A DNA stretch of 64,000 nucleotides from Varroa destructor. Lineage: Eukaryota; Arthropoda; Arachnida; Mesostigmata; Varroidae. The stretch covers positions 31,151,778 to 31,215,777 of the forward strand of contig NW_019211455.1 in assembly GCF_002443255.2 (NCBI RefSeq). Reading direction: 5' to 3'. The notes below the pieces were generated by a model. That model saw nothing but the letters and a program-made list of their open reading frames with translations, did no database searches and was not told the origin of the DNA. Shown piece after piece: positions 36,764-47,210 of this stretch (positions within the stretch are counted from its first letter, which is position 1; each line of letters begins with the position of its first letter). Made by a program: the position numbers and the translations under genes.

Positions 36764-39530
36764 TATATATTATATAAAAATAAACCGAGCCTATGCACTC
36801 GGTTTATTGAATTGGTAGGCAGCCAGCCACGTTTCTGTTACCCCATTTCTCAAGATGAACGATAGGTAGCAAACTGATCTTAGGCTATATCCATGTTATT
36901 AATACTATACAGTTATGAATTGAAATTTCATCGCACACTGCGAGCTTGACACGAGAAATTGATGCACGTAAACTCTGGATGATGGGTTGCTGAAGTTCAG
37001 AGTTCCTTTGCTTGGCCTTCTCGCCAAATCTTAAGGGTTACTTATGATTCAGAACGAAAGGAGACGGACAAATCATCATTGGCCAATGGAACAATCATCA
37101 TATTGGAGATTAACTTAAGCTAAAAACGTATATTAGCTTGTCAAACGTAATACTATTAATTATTAAGTCTTAATGTTTCTTTGTTTAACTATAGCTCCTG
37201 TGTCAAAATAGGTTGCTCACCAAGGATCTATATTCATATTCCCTTATAACATAATCAGCCCTGACGCTGCGCTTTCTTGCACAGCAAAGTCCTCGGACAA
37301 ATGCGTCCTGCATATAGCGTACGTAGAAAGCGTACCTTTGTCGCTTGCCGGCTCGACTGACTTTAATCATTCCACTTCGTAGCTATTTAAAGAAAACTGA
37401 AACATAAATCATTGGATTGCGAATGCGGTTCCCTCCGAGGCGGTGCCTGCTTACAGCTATAGTGAATTATTCATAGGGGAAAACAGAGCGTAGTCCGATC
37501 CGCTCAATGTGGATTGCCTATTCTAGTTCTACCTGTCACTAATACCCTACAAAGGGGCAATGCTTGCTTTTTAATACAGGTAAAACGTAAATTCTCCAAG
37601 CATCCTTCATATTTATTTAATACCATAATCATTTTTATTTGACCATGCGCGATACCCAGTCCGGTGCGTCAGACAGATACGTTACCAAGTTAGTTACGTT
37701 TCCAAAAACATATTCCAACTTACGATGTTCCCGCCTCTAATCGATGCAGTGCACAACGAATGGTTTCAGTCACAAACCACGGGGCGCTGTATTTATTTAG
37801 TGTCAAACGATGTCGTAAAAAAGATGCTGTTTTGACTTTATGCCCAGATTAAGTTTATATTAATCTGTATTCGAGGTACCATTCTATTTCTGGAACTAGG
37901 CATATAATAGCTTCCGAAGGCGCACCTTGATGTGAACGATCTACTTCAGTCCGTGTCAGCGAGTAAAAGCTTGCCGAAAGCCGAATGATTAAAATGCACA
38001 AATATAGCAAGGAAGTTTTTCCGCAAATAAGATTCTTAGATATTGAATTCAGAGTTTCGAACTCTTTAAAGCACCACAGCGTTGCAGGTAAAATAGCAGA
38101 CTGTTTTTCTAATGATATGATAACTACATATTAAAATAGAGAAATCACGATTCAGCTTGGATGGAAATCTCGATTACGTGCCAGCGTTCGCAGTTTAGAG
38201 GTTGAAAACTTCATAACAGCGTGAGGATATTGCTTTTGTAAATCAGTGAGCCGCTTAGATGGTCCACACAAATCAAATTCCGATTCACAGGACTCTGGGT
38301 TCCACCCAGGTTTTTTAAGGCTTATTTCCCAGTCACGAAAATGCTACCTGTTTAAACATTCCGATTTTAAACGCAGTGCCGTTTGTTTACTTAACTAGTT
38401 TTTCCAGAATCCTCTTAATATGGGCCCTAACAGAGGGATATCAATAGGGGCCTTCCAGACTTGCGTGTGGCCCATTGGGTGGCCTATATATCCCCAATGT
38501 CATTAAATCATTGTGCCACCTAATCAGTACTAACTTTCGTTTAATCCCGCGCCATTGCGGACGAAAGCGACGGATGATCGTATCTCTATAAGCACGGAGC
38601 TTAAAGAAAATATTTAGCTAAACTAGCAAATCAACTCTGTTAAATGAAAATTCGGAACCATTAAGTAGCCGACTTAAAGTTTTGATATCGCTTATTACGC
38701 TTATTATCGTTTGACGTATTACTGAGCCGATATTGCGCGTTTCAGCAGATGGTCCGGTATATTATGACCCCACGAAGCGGCAGATTCTGTAGGGACGCGA
38801 ACAAAAATCTCAATCTTTTCTCTATATAAGAAGCACTTCTAAGGGTGAGACAGGGCATCTCTCCTGCGTACCTGGTTCTGCACGCACTTCAGTTAGTCAC
38901 TTAGGAAAAATCAGAAACTGTCGCATGAATATTTGCCTATGACACAATTGCATTAAAATTCCATGCATTTCAGATTATATGTGGGAAAAGAATATATATA
39001 TATATATATATATATATATTCCCTTAATATCACTAGAATGAGGGGCTTTTCAGTGTTCACTTTTCGAATATCACCAATAGTGCAGCGGGCTCATAATCTT
39101 CTTGGAACTCTAGCTTTCGAAATTATTCTATAGCAAGCGCTAACACAAAACGTTTGCACTAGAGAAAATCTAGCTACATATTTCATATAATAAAGTCATA
39201 ATTTGAACTATTTTATGTCATTAATATGATAAAGTTAACTAGATAGAAAAAAAAAAATGCACTTCGACGATGTTTGGTCGAATGTTAAACTGCATCGCAA
39301 CTGTGCCTCTGTACCCACGTGTAGAAACACAACTCATTTATCAGATAGCGTCTTTGAAATAGTAATAAGGAATCATAGATCTATATCCACTGCGAGAATG
39401 AAATGCTAGATTTTACTGTGAGCTAGCACAACTAGAACCTAGTACTTGACGTCTGCGATGTCATAGCCACTAGGCTGGACTAAAGATTCAGCCAGAAGCT
39501 ATCGAAATCATTTCGGCATGCACAAGCGGC
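36764..39530. other. AT-rich stretch with no recognisable gene
   Basis: No frame reaches 60 codons apart from the one overlapping the gap. At 37071-37101 AATCATCAT is repeated, with a perfect ATTGGCCAAT palindrome (37079-37088) between the copies. A CAG/GTAAAA junction at 37577-37585 after a pyrimidine-rich run resembles a recursive splice site. At 38405-38500 several GGCC and GGGATAT/ATATCCC inverted elements cluster. A TA tract lies at 38992-39019. Confidence 0.5.
38992..39019. repeat. (AT)n microsatellite, 28 nt
   Basis: This is an uninterrupted 14-unit AT tract. Confidence 0.9.
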
Positions 39531-40500
39531 GACACTTTCGATCCTATTAACACGCTCCGCTCAGCCCAGCCATGTAGAAATTGGCTTTATCGACCAGGTC
39601 GATTTTGCCAATAGCTAAAAAATATATAGTCCAATAGCCGCCGTCTAACTGTTTATTTCCCATGAAGCGTTTTCGTGGTACGTGAAGCTTTCCTGTACGT
39701 ACTCGTTCACGGAAATCTGATTTTGGCAAAAGCAAGACGCACGCGAGAAGCAAACGCGTTGCATTAAACGTTTAGGAGTTGTTGGGGGAGGAGCGCCGAT
39801 GGAAGCAGAAGCAAAACAAGAGAAACTAAGGACTAAAACTTACTTAGCAGATCGAAGAAACTGAGCCGCGGCAAGTATAGACTTGCAAACGGAAAATGTT
39901 GCCCGAGCACAGAGAGGCACATCGCTCGCGCTGGCCGCGGGTTGTTGGGCACGAACGGGAGCGTTTCAGTAGTAATGCTAGCCTAAACATGCACGCTGGG
40001 CCGTCATCGATGACGCTAGCGTGTCGGTAACGCTTGTTGCTGGTAACGGGTAGTAATTGGCAGTCGGGATAGGTTTGTTGACGCTGCTGGAACCGTTTAT
40101 TTAGGACGTCGCGACTTATGCAAAGCACGTTTTTGCGGCTGCGATCACAGGCGACCGTCGCTGTCCGTCAATATTGTTTCAGTCTTGATGGTATTACCAT
40201 TTCGTTGCCTATAGCTTCTGCCTTTACGTTTGACCTTATTGCGATGTTGCTCAATCTTGCTGCATTTGCTGACAGTCACCTAACTGGCGTTGACCGCTAT
40301 CGCGGTGGAAGCTTCATGTTGACGGGAGATAAAGGGGACTGTCGTTGCGTATCTATGAAGAAGCGGTAAAGGGAGCGACAGAATACTGCCGCTTATTTGC
40401 GGAATCCCGCTAGATGCGGTTCGTTTAATTGCGTTTGAACAAGACTGTGCAACGCGGACTGTAGCCACTTATAGAGAAAAAACATTGAATTACGGGTGGA
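39531..40500. other. GC-richer island with open frames on both strands
   Basis: The base composition shifts toward GC and CpG compared with the flanks. Frames of 62-94 codons overlap on both strands (for example 39844-40128 minus and 40118-40369 plus), and none contains a recognisable domain. GC-rich DNA has fewer stop codons, so overlapping frames on both strands are expected. Two overlapping perfect palindromes lie at 40003-40022. An exon or a regulatory element could sit here, but I cannot choose a strand. Confidence 0.4.
40003..40022. repeat. Two overlapping perfect palindromes
   Basis: GTCATCGATGAC at 40003-40014 and ACGCTAGCGT at 40013-40022 are each identical to their reverse complement and share two bases. 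Such dyads are typical of homodimer binding sites, but no specific factor is claimed. Confidence 0.65.
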
Positions 40501-41056
40501 TAATTCAGCAGAAGCGGTCCACCCCGGCTGTAGTAATCGGTTAGCAGCTGAAAACGGGGGCTAGCTATTCGTAGACAACAACTGTGCCTACTATACAAAG
40601 GACGAACGAGGTTTGTAGGGAGTTGACATATATGGTGCAGGTAAGGCAGGACACCGTTCGATTAACTACTGAACACAGATTATGTTTACAATGAATTTTG
40701 TCTAGTACGCGATGCAGTTTGTGAAGAAAAATTCACCGAACGCTGTCCACACTCTTTGAGCTACGGGCATCCGTTAGCCAGCCCTGGTCGAAACGTCCCG
40801 ACCGTACAAGTTAATCAAGAACTCAAATGGCAACGTATTATCAGAGGCGTATCTTTGTGCAGCGTTTATATGTATATAACATTCGCAGCGTCTCTGATCG
40901 TACGTACAATTAACGCAGTTGCACTGGTGGATTAATCTAATTTCAGAACTACAGTCTTCGAATACATAACATCGCTGAATCGTTTTCAAGACTGCTGATT
41001 TTCTCGCTTTACGCACATAAGTAAGTACATAGTGGTCATCGATCGATTTGTTCTTG

Positions 41057-41083
41057 TTAGTATTATATTATATTAGTATTATA
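41057..41083. repeat. Local direct duplication
   Basis: TTAGTATTATA is present at 41057-41067 and 41073-41083, giving a period of 16 nt. Confidence 0.75.
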
Positions 41084-41430
41084 AGATTACAGGGCGCAAT
41101 GTTATAAGAGAGGTCGTTTAGTCGGCATATCTATTATAATTATAAATGTCTTATTCGGAAACTGTTTGTGACTCTCGCTGAGTGAACGCTGCATTTGGGG
41201 GCGAACAGATGCCTATAACGGTGAGGATTGGCTCTCGATTTTTTATCTATGTGTGTATACGTATAACTATATATCTTCATTCGGCCTTATTTCGAGGTGA
41301 TTCTCTGCTATAAGGAGAATTTCAAAAAGATAAGGAGAAGTTATATTGGCCTCTCAACGCCCAATTTGACGCTGTTTAAAACAACGTGGAAGTAAGCTCG
41401 TGAGAAGTCTGCAATTGCTCTGTTGACTGG

Positions 41431-41466
41431 AATAACCTTTCCTCAGGTTATTACCTTTCCTCAGGT
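41431..41466. repeat. 18-bp period duplication containing a hairpin
   Basis: ACCTTTCCTCAGGT occurs at 41435-41448 and 41453-41466. The first copy is embedded in the inverted repeat AATAACC/GGTTATT (41431-41437 and 41446-41452, 8-nt loop). Both copies end in the acceptor-like TTTCCTCAG. Confidence 0.75.
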
Positions 41467-42255
41467 GATGAAGTAATTCGATAAAATACGCTAAAACGTT
41501 AGGCGACGTACCTTACTGCAATATAGTAATCTCTACGAGGGCTTTGATAAAAAGAGAAACATAGATATAGTTAGAAAAAGGCCTGCCTTGGTGTTCGTGA
41601 TGTATTACCCTAACACCGTAGATGAATGAGCCCTTCTTCTATCAAATAACAAATAGATACATGAAACTTTAAACTCACAAAAGTAATTATCACGAATGAA
41701 AGGTACCGCGGGAGCGATTGCAGTTCAAAGCCAATGGTTAGGTAAAGATTGTGGACATAGATTTATCAGCAGGCCAGCCTATAAGCTAGTCATTAAAAAA
41801 AACTAGCAGTGCACACTCGTTTGCTTTCCGTTCAAAATCACCCTAGCTATGACAGAACACACAAATAGAGTTTAAGTCGAACATACAAACCAAGACGCGA
41901 CGCTTCAAATCATCGATGGCATAGGTAAAGACGAGCAAAATGTACAACGGCCGTTATTTACTTGAAACGACTCCGTGTTATCGTATTGTCGACATGCTTT
42001 TATTAGTGCTTCTTATTTAGTGCTTTGCAAGATAATCGTTGAGCGTACAGGTGAGCTCAAATGTTGTAGTGTCGACCGGTTATGTTTAGCACGGGCTTGG
42101 CCAAACGTACTCGGATGAGGTAAAAAAGCATCGTCTGAGCCTTTACGACCAGTCGTCGGAACTAGCTAAGCACCATTATGAGTCATAATGAAAACGTCCT
42201 CGGAACTTCCCAGACCCTCACGTAAAACATCGACGAAACAGCTCGTCTCGACCTT

Positions 42256-42297
42256 TAGAGAAGTTTATTAATTTATAGAGAACGTCTATTAATTAAG
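42256..42297. repeat. 20-bp imperfect tandem duplication
   Basis: Two adjacent copies beginning TAGAGAA and ending in TATTAATT differ by a few substitutions and a one-base indel. Confidence 0.7.
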
Positions 42298-43143
42298 TGT
42301 GTGTATATGCACATCGAAAATATGATATAGTGCTCCAGACCTCTCAGTAACATTAGTTAATTACCCAGTAATTCATTAACTGCAATTAACGTTCGAGTCG
42401 AACCAGGGGCATCCACTTGGCATCGAAATCAATCGAACTCGTCAACACAATTCGCCCTTCATGTAGCTATTTGCCATGCATAGAAGGATACTTGGTATCA
42501 TCATCGTATTGCTCAGACTCACTTCTCCTAACAAACAGATCCCCAAAAAACGTCGCGTCTATCTGCAGTACCCAAATATTTTTTTTTCAGTATGGTAAAG
42601 TGCATTGTGCAAAGGCACTGTGACCGGAAGAACTGATCGTTTGCTACTTGAGCCTTTTCTAAGCTGTAGATGGGAACAATTGCGTACAATAGTGATTTTT
42701 CATTCCGCACATTGAGAGTCAGCATCGGCGTTTCTGCCCTGTTTGATTGGCCATAGTGCTGCACGTTTCATCTATTATATAACGGTGAATGTCTTAATCA
42801 AGATGATTTTCGACAAGTAACAGCATATAAATAATAAATAAGTATATTCGTATCTGAATAATACTTGTACCAGTCATAGCAAAACGGTCAATTTCCTGGT
42901 TCTGTCTAAGCAGTACTAACCGTCATAAACGTGTTACCATCGTCAATGTTCATTTCTAACCAGCATTCGCCCGCTCAAGGTAGCGGTAGTCACCGTTTTA
43001 CCCGAGGGCATCTCCCCATCTGTTCTTTCTCTGCTTCTTACTTTTGTCTTGAAATATTCATCTCCATACACCCCCCTCCCCGCTTCTCTTTCGCCTTTTT
43101 CCTTTCCACTCTCGTCCGCATCTGCACCTGTTGTCATTGACAG

Positions 43144-43252
43144 TTATTTAGTTATAGCATCACACAGCTTCCAACAGAACTTGAAAATACAACTTACGTT
43201 GGAGAAATGAAGCGACACAACGACAGACTTTGGGCCTGGCTTTTCTCCGCAA
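43144..43252 (+). other. Internal exon candidate with both splice sites (unproven)
   Basis: A long pyrimidine-rich run (about 43015-43130) leads to TTGTCATTGACAG ending at 43143. The next 109 nt are open in one frame, with an even, polar amino-acid mix containing three tryptophan/tyrosine positions. They end at CAA followed by GTATGT at 43253, a good donor match. The exon length is 109 nt, leaving one base of a split codon. No protein family is recognised. Shadow frames on both strands of the pyrimidine tract itself are probably artefacts of its composition. This is among the better exon candidates because both splice signals are strong. Confidence 0.25.
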
Positions 43253-43799
43253 GTATGTAGAACTTCAGGCAAAATAACAAATATTAAAAGTGCGTGGCAC
43301 TAAAGAGTTATCAATTAATTATGACCCAGAAAACTTATAAGGGATAGCAGTAAAACTGAGTCACAGACATGCTCCATCGCCTGCGTTCATCGATAATGAA
43401 ATTATGATAGACACCAGATGTTAATATGTATTGTGCTGCCTATTTCGCATCGTCAATTTCAATTTTAGAATATTTACACGGATAATTGCTTTAAGTTCAA
43501 TTATTTTGACTTCCTCACCCTGATAAGGCAGTGGCAGTAACGTATTCGTTAATTAATCCTCAGAACACACAAGGTGGGTTACGTCTGAAAGCAAACGTAA
43601 ATATACTTTGTTTTGTGCTGGAAGAGGCCAGCCGTTTGAAGCAATGCGTAACTGTCGTATTGGACGCAAGAGCTCGAAACATTTGTTTTACCTTGTTGTA
43701 GCCTCAGGTCACTTCGTGCTGATGAAGGCCGGCCGTCTGCTGCACTGCGGTCCTACCGCAATTTTGGACTTAAAGGCGTATATGTTATATTTTTTTTAG

Positions 43800-44170
43800 C
43801 AAACTTTATTTGGGCCTGTCTCTGCATAAGTGGCCACCAATAGTCCGTTATTTCTGACTTGATAAGGGTCCCCCAAAGATAAAATTTCCCTATATGCATG
43901 GTAGGTTCTTTTAAAAACAATTGTCAGGACAGGTAATGAACCAACATCTTTTTCTAGAAATCCAAAAAAAAAAAGAATCCGAACAGCTTTCATTGTGCGT
44001 CAAAGAACTATTTCGATCGATAATACAATGTACCCTATCTTCTACTTTGCGGTTCCTAATTATTATGTTTGTCAGTGCGTGCAGCAGACTTTCTAAATAA
44101 GGTTCATTAGAATGTATCTTCACTGGAAGGTTAGAGGGACAGGAGATGACCACAACTACTATCCTTTTGA
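43800..44170. other. Stretch with no recognisable gene
   Basis: Only short minus-strand frames are present, without domains. I see no repeats or structure beyond a short A-run near 43964. Confidence 0.5.
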
Positions 44171-44377
44171 ATTGCATTCTGTGGTGGCACTTTTTGCTTT
44201 TTGGTTAGGCAGTCAGCTGAACTGGCCTCTGCGACTTATCGTCGGTCCGGCAACTTTGGAACAGGCAGGCTGCCGCCTCCACCTGCGCGCTGGTACCCTC
44301 GCCTGGACTCGCAGTCAATAGACTGCTACATATACGTGCAGGGCCACTTCTCGTTAATACGGTGGCTACAGAGCTGA
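44171..44377 (+). other. GC-rich open frame after an acceptor, exon candidate (unproven)
   Basis: The frame is open from 44171 to TGA at 44375-44377. CTTTTTGCTTTTTGGTTAG ending at 44208 is a strong acceptor, which would start a terminal exon at 44209 with 55 sense codons read from 44210. Codon choice after the acceptor is GC-rich at third positions, unlike the upstream part. The predicted segment has arginine- and glycine-containing stretches, four consecutive prolines and several aromatic residues. No family is recognised. A frame on the same strand but offset (44112-44321), plus minus-strand frames over its 3' end (44326-44635), show that GC composition alone may explain the openness. Confidence 0.22.
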
Positions 44378-45306
44378 ATATGTCTGACCCGTTTGGGTAC
44401 GAAAGAGCGCATGGCGTTCTTCTTTGTTAGAGAGAAAAAAACAGCAGGTAGGGATAGGAGAGTGGGTGACACGCTGGTCAAGCAAGTGAGAGATTCGCGA
44501 GAGTAGGCAAGAGATAAATGCAAACACTTCCAGGTCTGCTGCTGAAGATAAGCCACATAAACTGGTCACTGCTACTGGGTTGCTTCCCAGTGTTTTCAGA
44601 TAATGTATCACGAGTCCACGTGCATACCTGTCCAATGGATGAAAGCCAGCATTGCCCTGACACCGTCAAAGATCTGAAACCAGGCGGAAGACTCGGACTT
44701 GTAACGGGTCATGGTATACTAGGTCGATTGGATGGACACTGTCATATCCAGTTAGTGTTCGTAAAAGCATTTCTGGAAGTTGCACTTAAGCAATGAGGTG
44801 TAAACAGTTTCGGATGGGAATGGGGCAGAGAGGCGCATGACTGCTCTTTTTTTAGGGACAGGAGGGCAAATACTCCTGTGTTAAGTTATTAAAATCAACA
44901 TGAATGTGATGCCATAATGTAACGAACGCGTATCAGTCTATGACATAATGCGATGAAATATTATGCACTAATTGGGCCACTTATCTTTGCTGAGTTGGAT
45001 TTGTATTACTTAAGGCTACATAGGAACGCCATGAAATTATAGTTAAATTGCTCCTCTTTTACAGCTAGCGGATACTGAAAGAAAAGTCGTTGATCTTCAG
45101 CCTTGTTCGCGCAGTTAGGAAACCTTTGAGCTGGCATACAAGTAGACGCATTGTGCAGCCGACCTAAAGCTTTAACAATGTGCTGTAACGCTGGCAGGAA
45201 CTGAGATGCCCTTAGCCTCCAAACTCTAGAAGAAAAAAAGAGTGCTTTAGCTCTGGAAGAAAGAGCAACAAGCATACATAATTAGACCGCTAGAGGCGCT
45301 AAGCTA

Positions 45307-45328
45307 TACCGCAACGCTACCGCAAGCT
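45307..45328. repeat. 11-bp imperfect tandem duplication
   Basis: TACCGCAACGC is followed directly by TACCGCAAGCT. Confidence 0.7.
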
Positions 45329-46983
45329 AAGTCGTCTTTCCTAAATTCAATTTACGGAAGAATATGCGATATATACTGAAAGCTATGTGAACAATTAATC
45401 TACTATCTGGGGGTCGTGCTCAATTTTGTCGTAATATTGTAACATGTGACGTGGCTCCAGTCGAAGCGCTTTTTCGACCGTTTTTATCTGACGGCTTCAT
45501 TCCTTACTCGACGGATCCTACCCTTCACCTTCGTTTCACGTTAATAAAACAGCAGGTCGTAGTTTTGACATAATAGTATGTCTGTGAAGCCGTGCAGCAC
45601 CCGTGACAGTTCGATCCAGCCAGCTGCTTTACTTAAATGCTTCATGTCCAGGCTCATGACTGATACCCGTAAACCTTAAACGCCTTATTGCCATTAATTC
45701 TATTCACTATATACATTTCCTAGCCTACTTTTGTCCTATGTACTACGTAGCTCCATGGGCAACTCAACGCGTGTTAATTCAAGGAAGCTTCGTCTAACAT
45801 ATCAGTCTTTTCCTTGCAAAACCCAAACTAACCAACATGACTCTCGTACAGATAGCGATTATCTTTATTTTGCGAGCAGCAGCAGTGGGTATCTCGCTAG
45901 TCCACATAACTGTAAATACGAAGATAAATACGCTTTGGCCGAAAGGTTCGTCTTTCATGAGCAAGTTTGGAACTATCACTTAGAGAGAATGCCTGGCAAA
46001 ATTGGCCGAAGCGAAACTGGCGTAAGGCAATTATTTTTCAGCTAGACTGAGGGATGTTGACTGCTGTCGCCATTACCATCAACGGTAGAGAGGGTGCTTG
46101 CGTGAAGCTTGGCGCTATTCTGACGGGGCCATCGTAGGAAGTGATGCGTGGATCGGGAAAGTCATGACGCCCAGCTGCAGCAGAGATGAAAAGAAAGAAA
46201 AGGGAATAGAGCAGATGAAAAGCTTGCTCAGGCGGACAAAGTCAGTAACGAGCCATCGCCTATTGTATCGCAACTGCTGACTTAGTTGCATTTGTGCAGG
46301 TGCTTCTCGAAGCACTGTGATGAGGTACTGGCGAGTCCAGTTCTGCGTGCGTCGCTTGTTCTCAATGAGTGTTTCTAATCGCTACGGAGAACTTCCAGGT
46401 GTCGGACATTTCGGTGCGCAAATAGAAACCTGCACAATAACAACAGCAGAAGGGGGATGACGTTGGGTTTGCGATGTTGAGGATGAGCTCAGACAGCAAA
46501 TAGCTGTGTTTCCTTTTTGTCTAAGTGTTTAGTACTTCTGCATTTCCTGCTAGGCTCGACAGAACCCGACTACCCTAAATCGTTTTTGTTACTGCGGTCG
46601 TGTTATTGCCCCGATGCTCGCCGATTACGTCTTTCACAGACCCGTTTTTCGCCATTATCGCGGGCTATCTGCCACCGTTGCCTTCATTTCATCGTTCTAT
46701 TGCTCTCAGTTTGTTCCTTGCGCTCAAAGAAGAGTATCATTCACTAAACACGGCAGACGACGAAGAGTGGCCAGAAGGGGATGGGAGCGGTTTTTGAGGA
46801 AAGCAGGGTCCGCATAATGCGTTACGACGACTGTAGTGGTGCTGGCCGCTGGAGTTCACGAATGCAGTGGATGCATCGCGTTAAAAGCATGAGGTGAAAG
46901 TAAGAAAAGCTCATTGAAACGAGAACCCCGTTCACTGTTCGGGCCCTCTGCCTGAGAAAAAAGACGCCGTACAGCTGTTGTTA

Positions 46984-47006
46984 CTGCATGCGGAACCTGC
47001 ATGCGG
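46984..47006. repeat. 10-bp direct repeat, 13-bp period
   Basis: CTGCATGCGG occurs at 46984-46993 and 46997-47006. Each copy contains the palindrome GCATGC-type core (TGCATG). Confidence 0.75.
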
Positions 47007-47174
47007 CTGGTAGCTGTCCATATGAAATTTTTCTCGCTTCAGAGCATACATCTAACAGTCTTATTAATAGTTAGTAACGCCAGCGATCAGATGTAAAGGG
47101 GAAGAGTGAGAGGTACGCAACAAAATAATAATAATCAAAATAAAGAAAAGAGCACTGTAAACTGTATGATAGAC

Positions 47175-47210
47175 AAATTGGGTTTTTATCAGTTTTATCA
47201 ATTGGGTTTT
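47175..47210. repeat. 11-bp direct repeat, 25-bp period
   Basis: AATTGGGTTTT occurs at 47175-47185 and 47200-47210, separated by a T-rich linker. Confidence 0.7.

Larger units (their letters stand above)
44378..47060. other. GC-richer region dense in short open frames
   Basis: Open frames of 60-104 codons occur on both strands, including 44518-44796 plus (92 codons, ATG start, hydrophobic first third), 45731-46045 plus (104 codons), 46098-46280 plus (60 codons) and about 46574-46797 plus. None shows a recognisable domain, and many overlap one another, so most or all must be spurious. GC content and CAG/CTG triplets are visibly higher than elsewhere. Short tandem repeats include an 11-bp unit at 45307-45328 and CTGCATGCGG twice at 46984-47006. 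If the window contains a gene, this is the most likely place. Confidence 0.4.

Noticed and set aside
42931..43140. Overlapping 64-69-codon frames on both strands
   Set aside because: The sequence is a pyrimidine-rich tract, which lacks stop codons on both strands by composition. It is better read as the tract before the acceptor at 43143.
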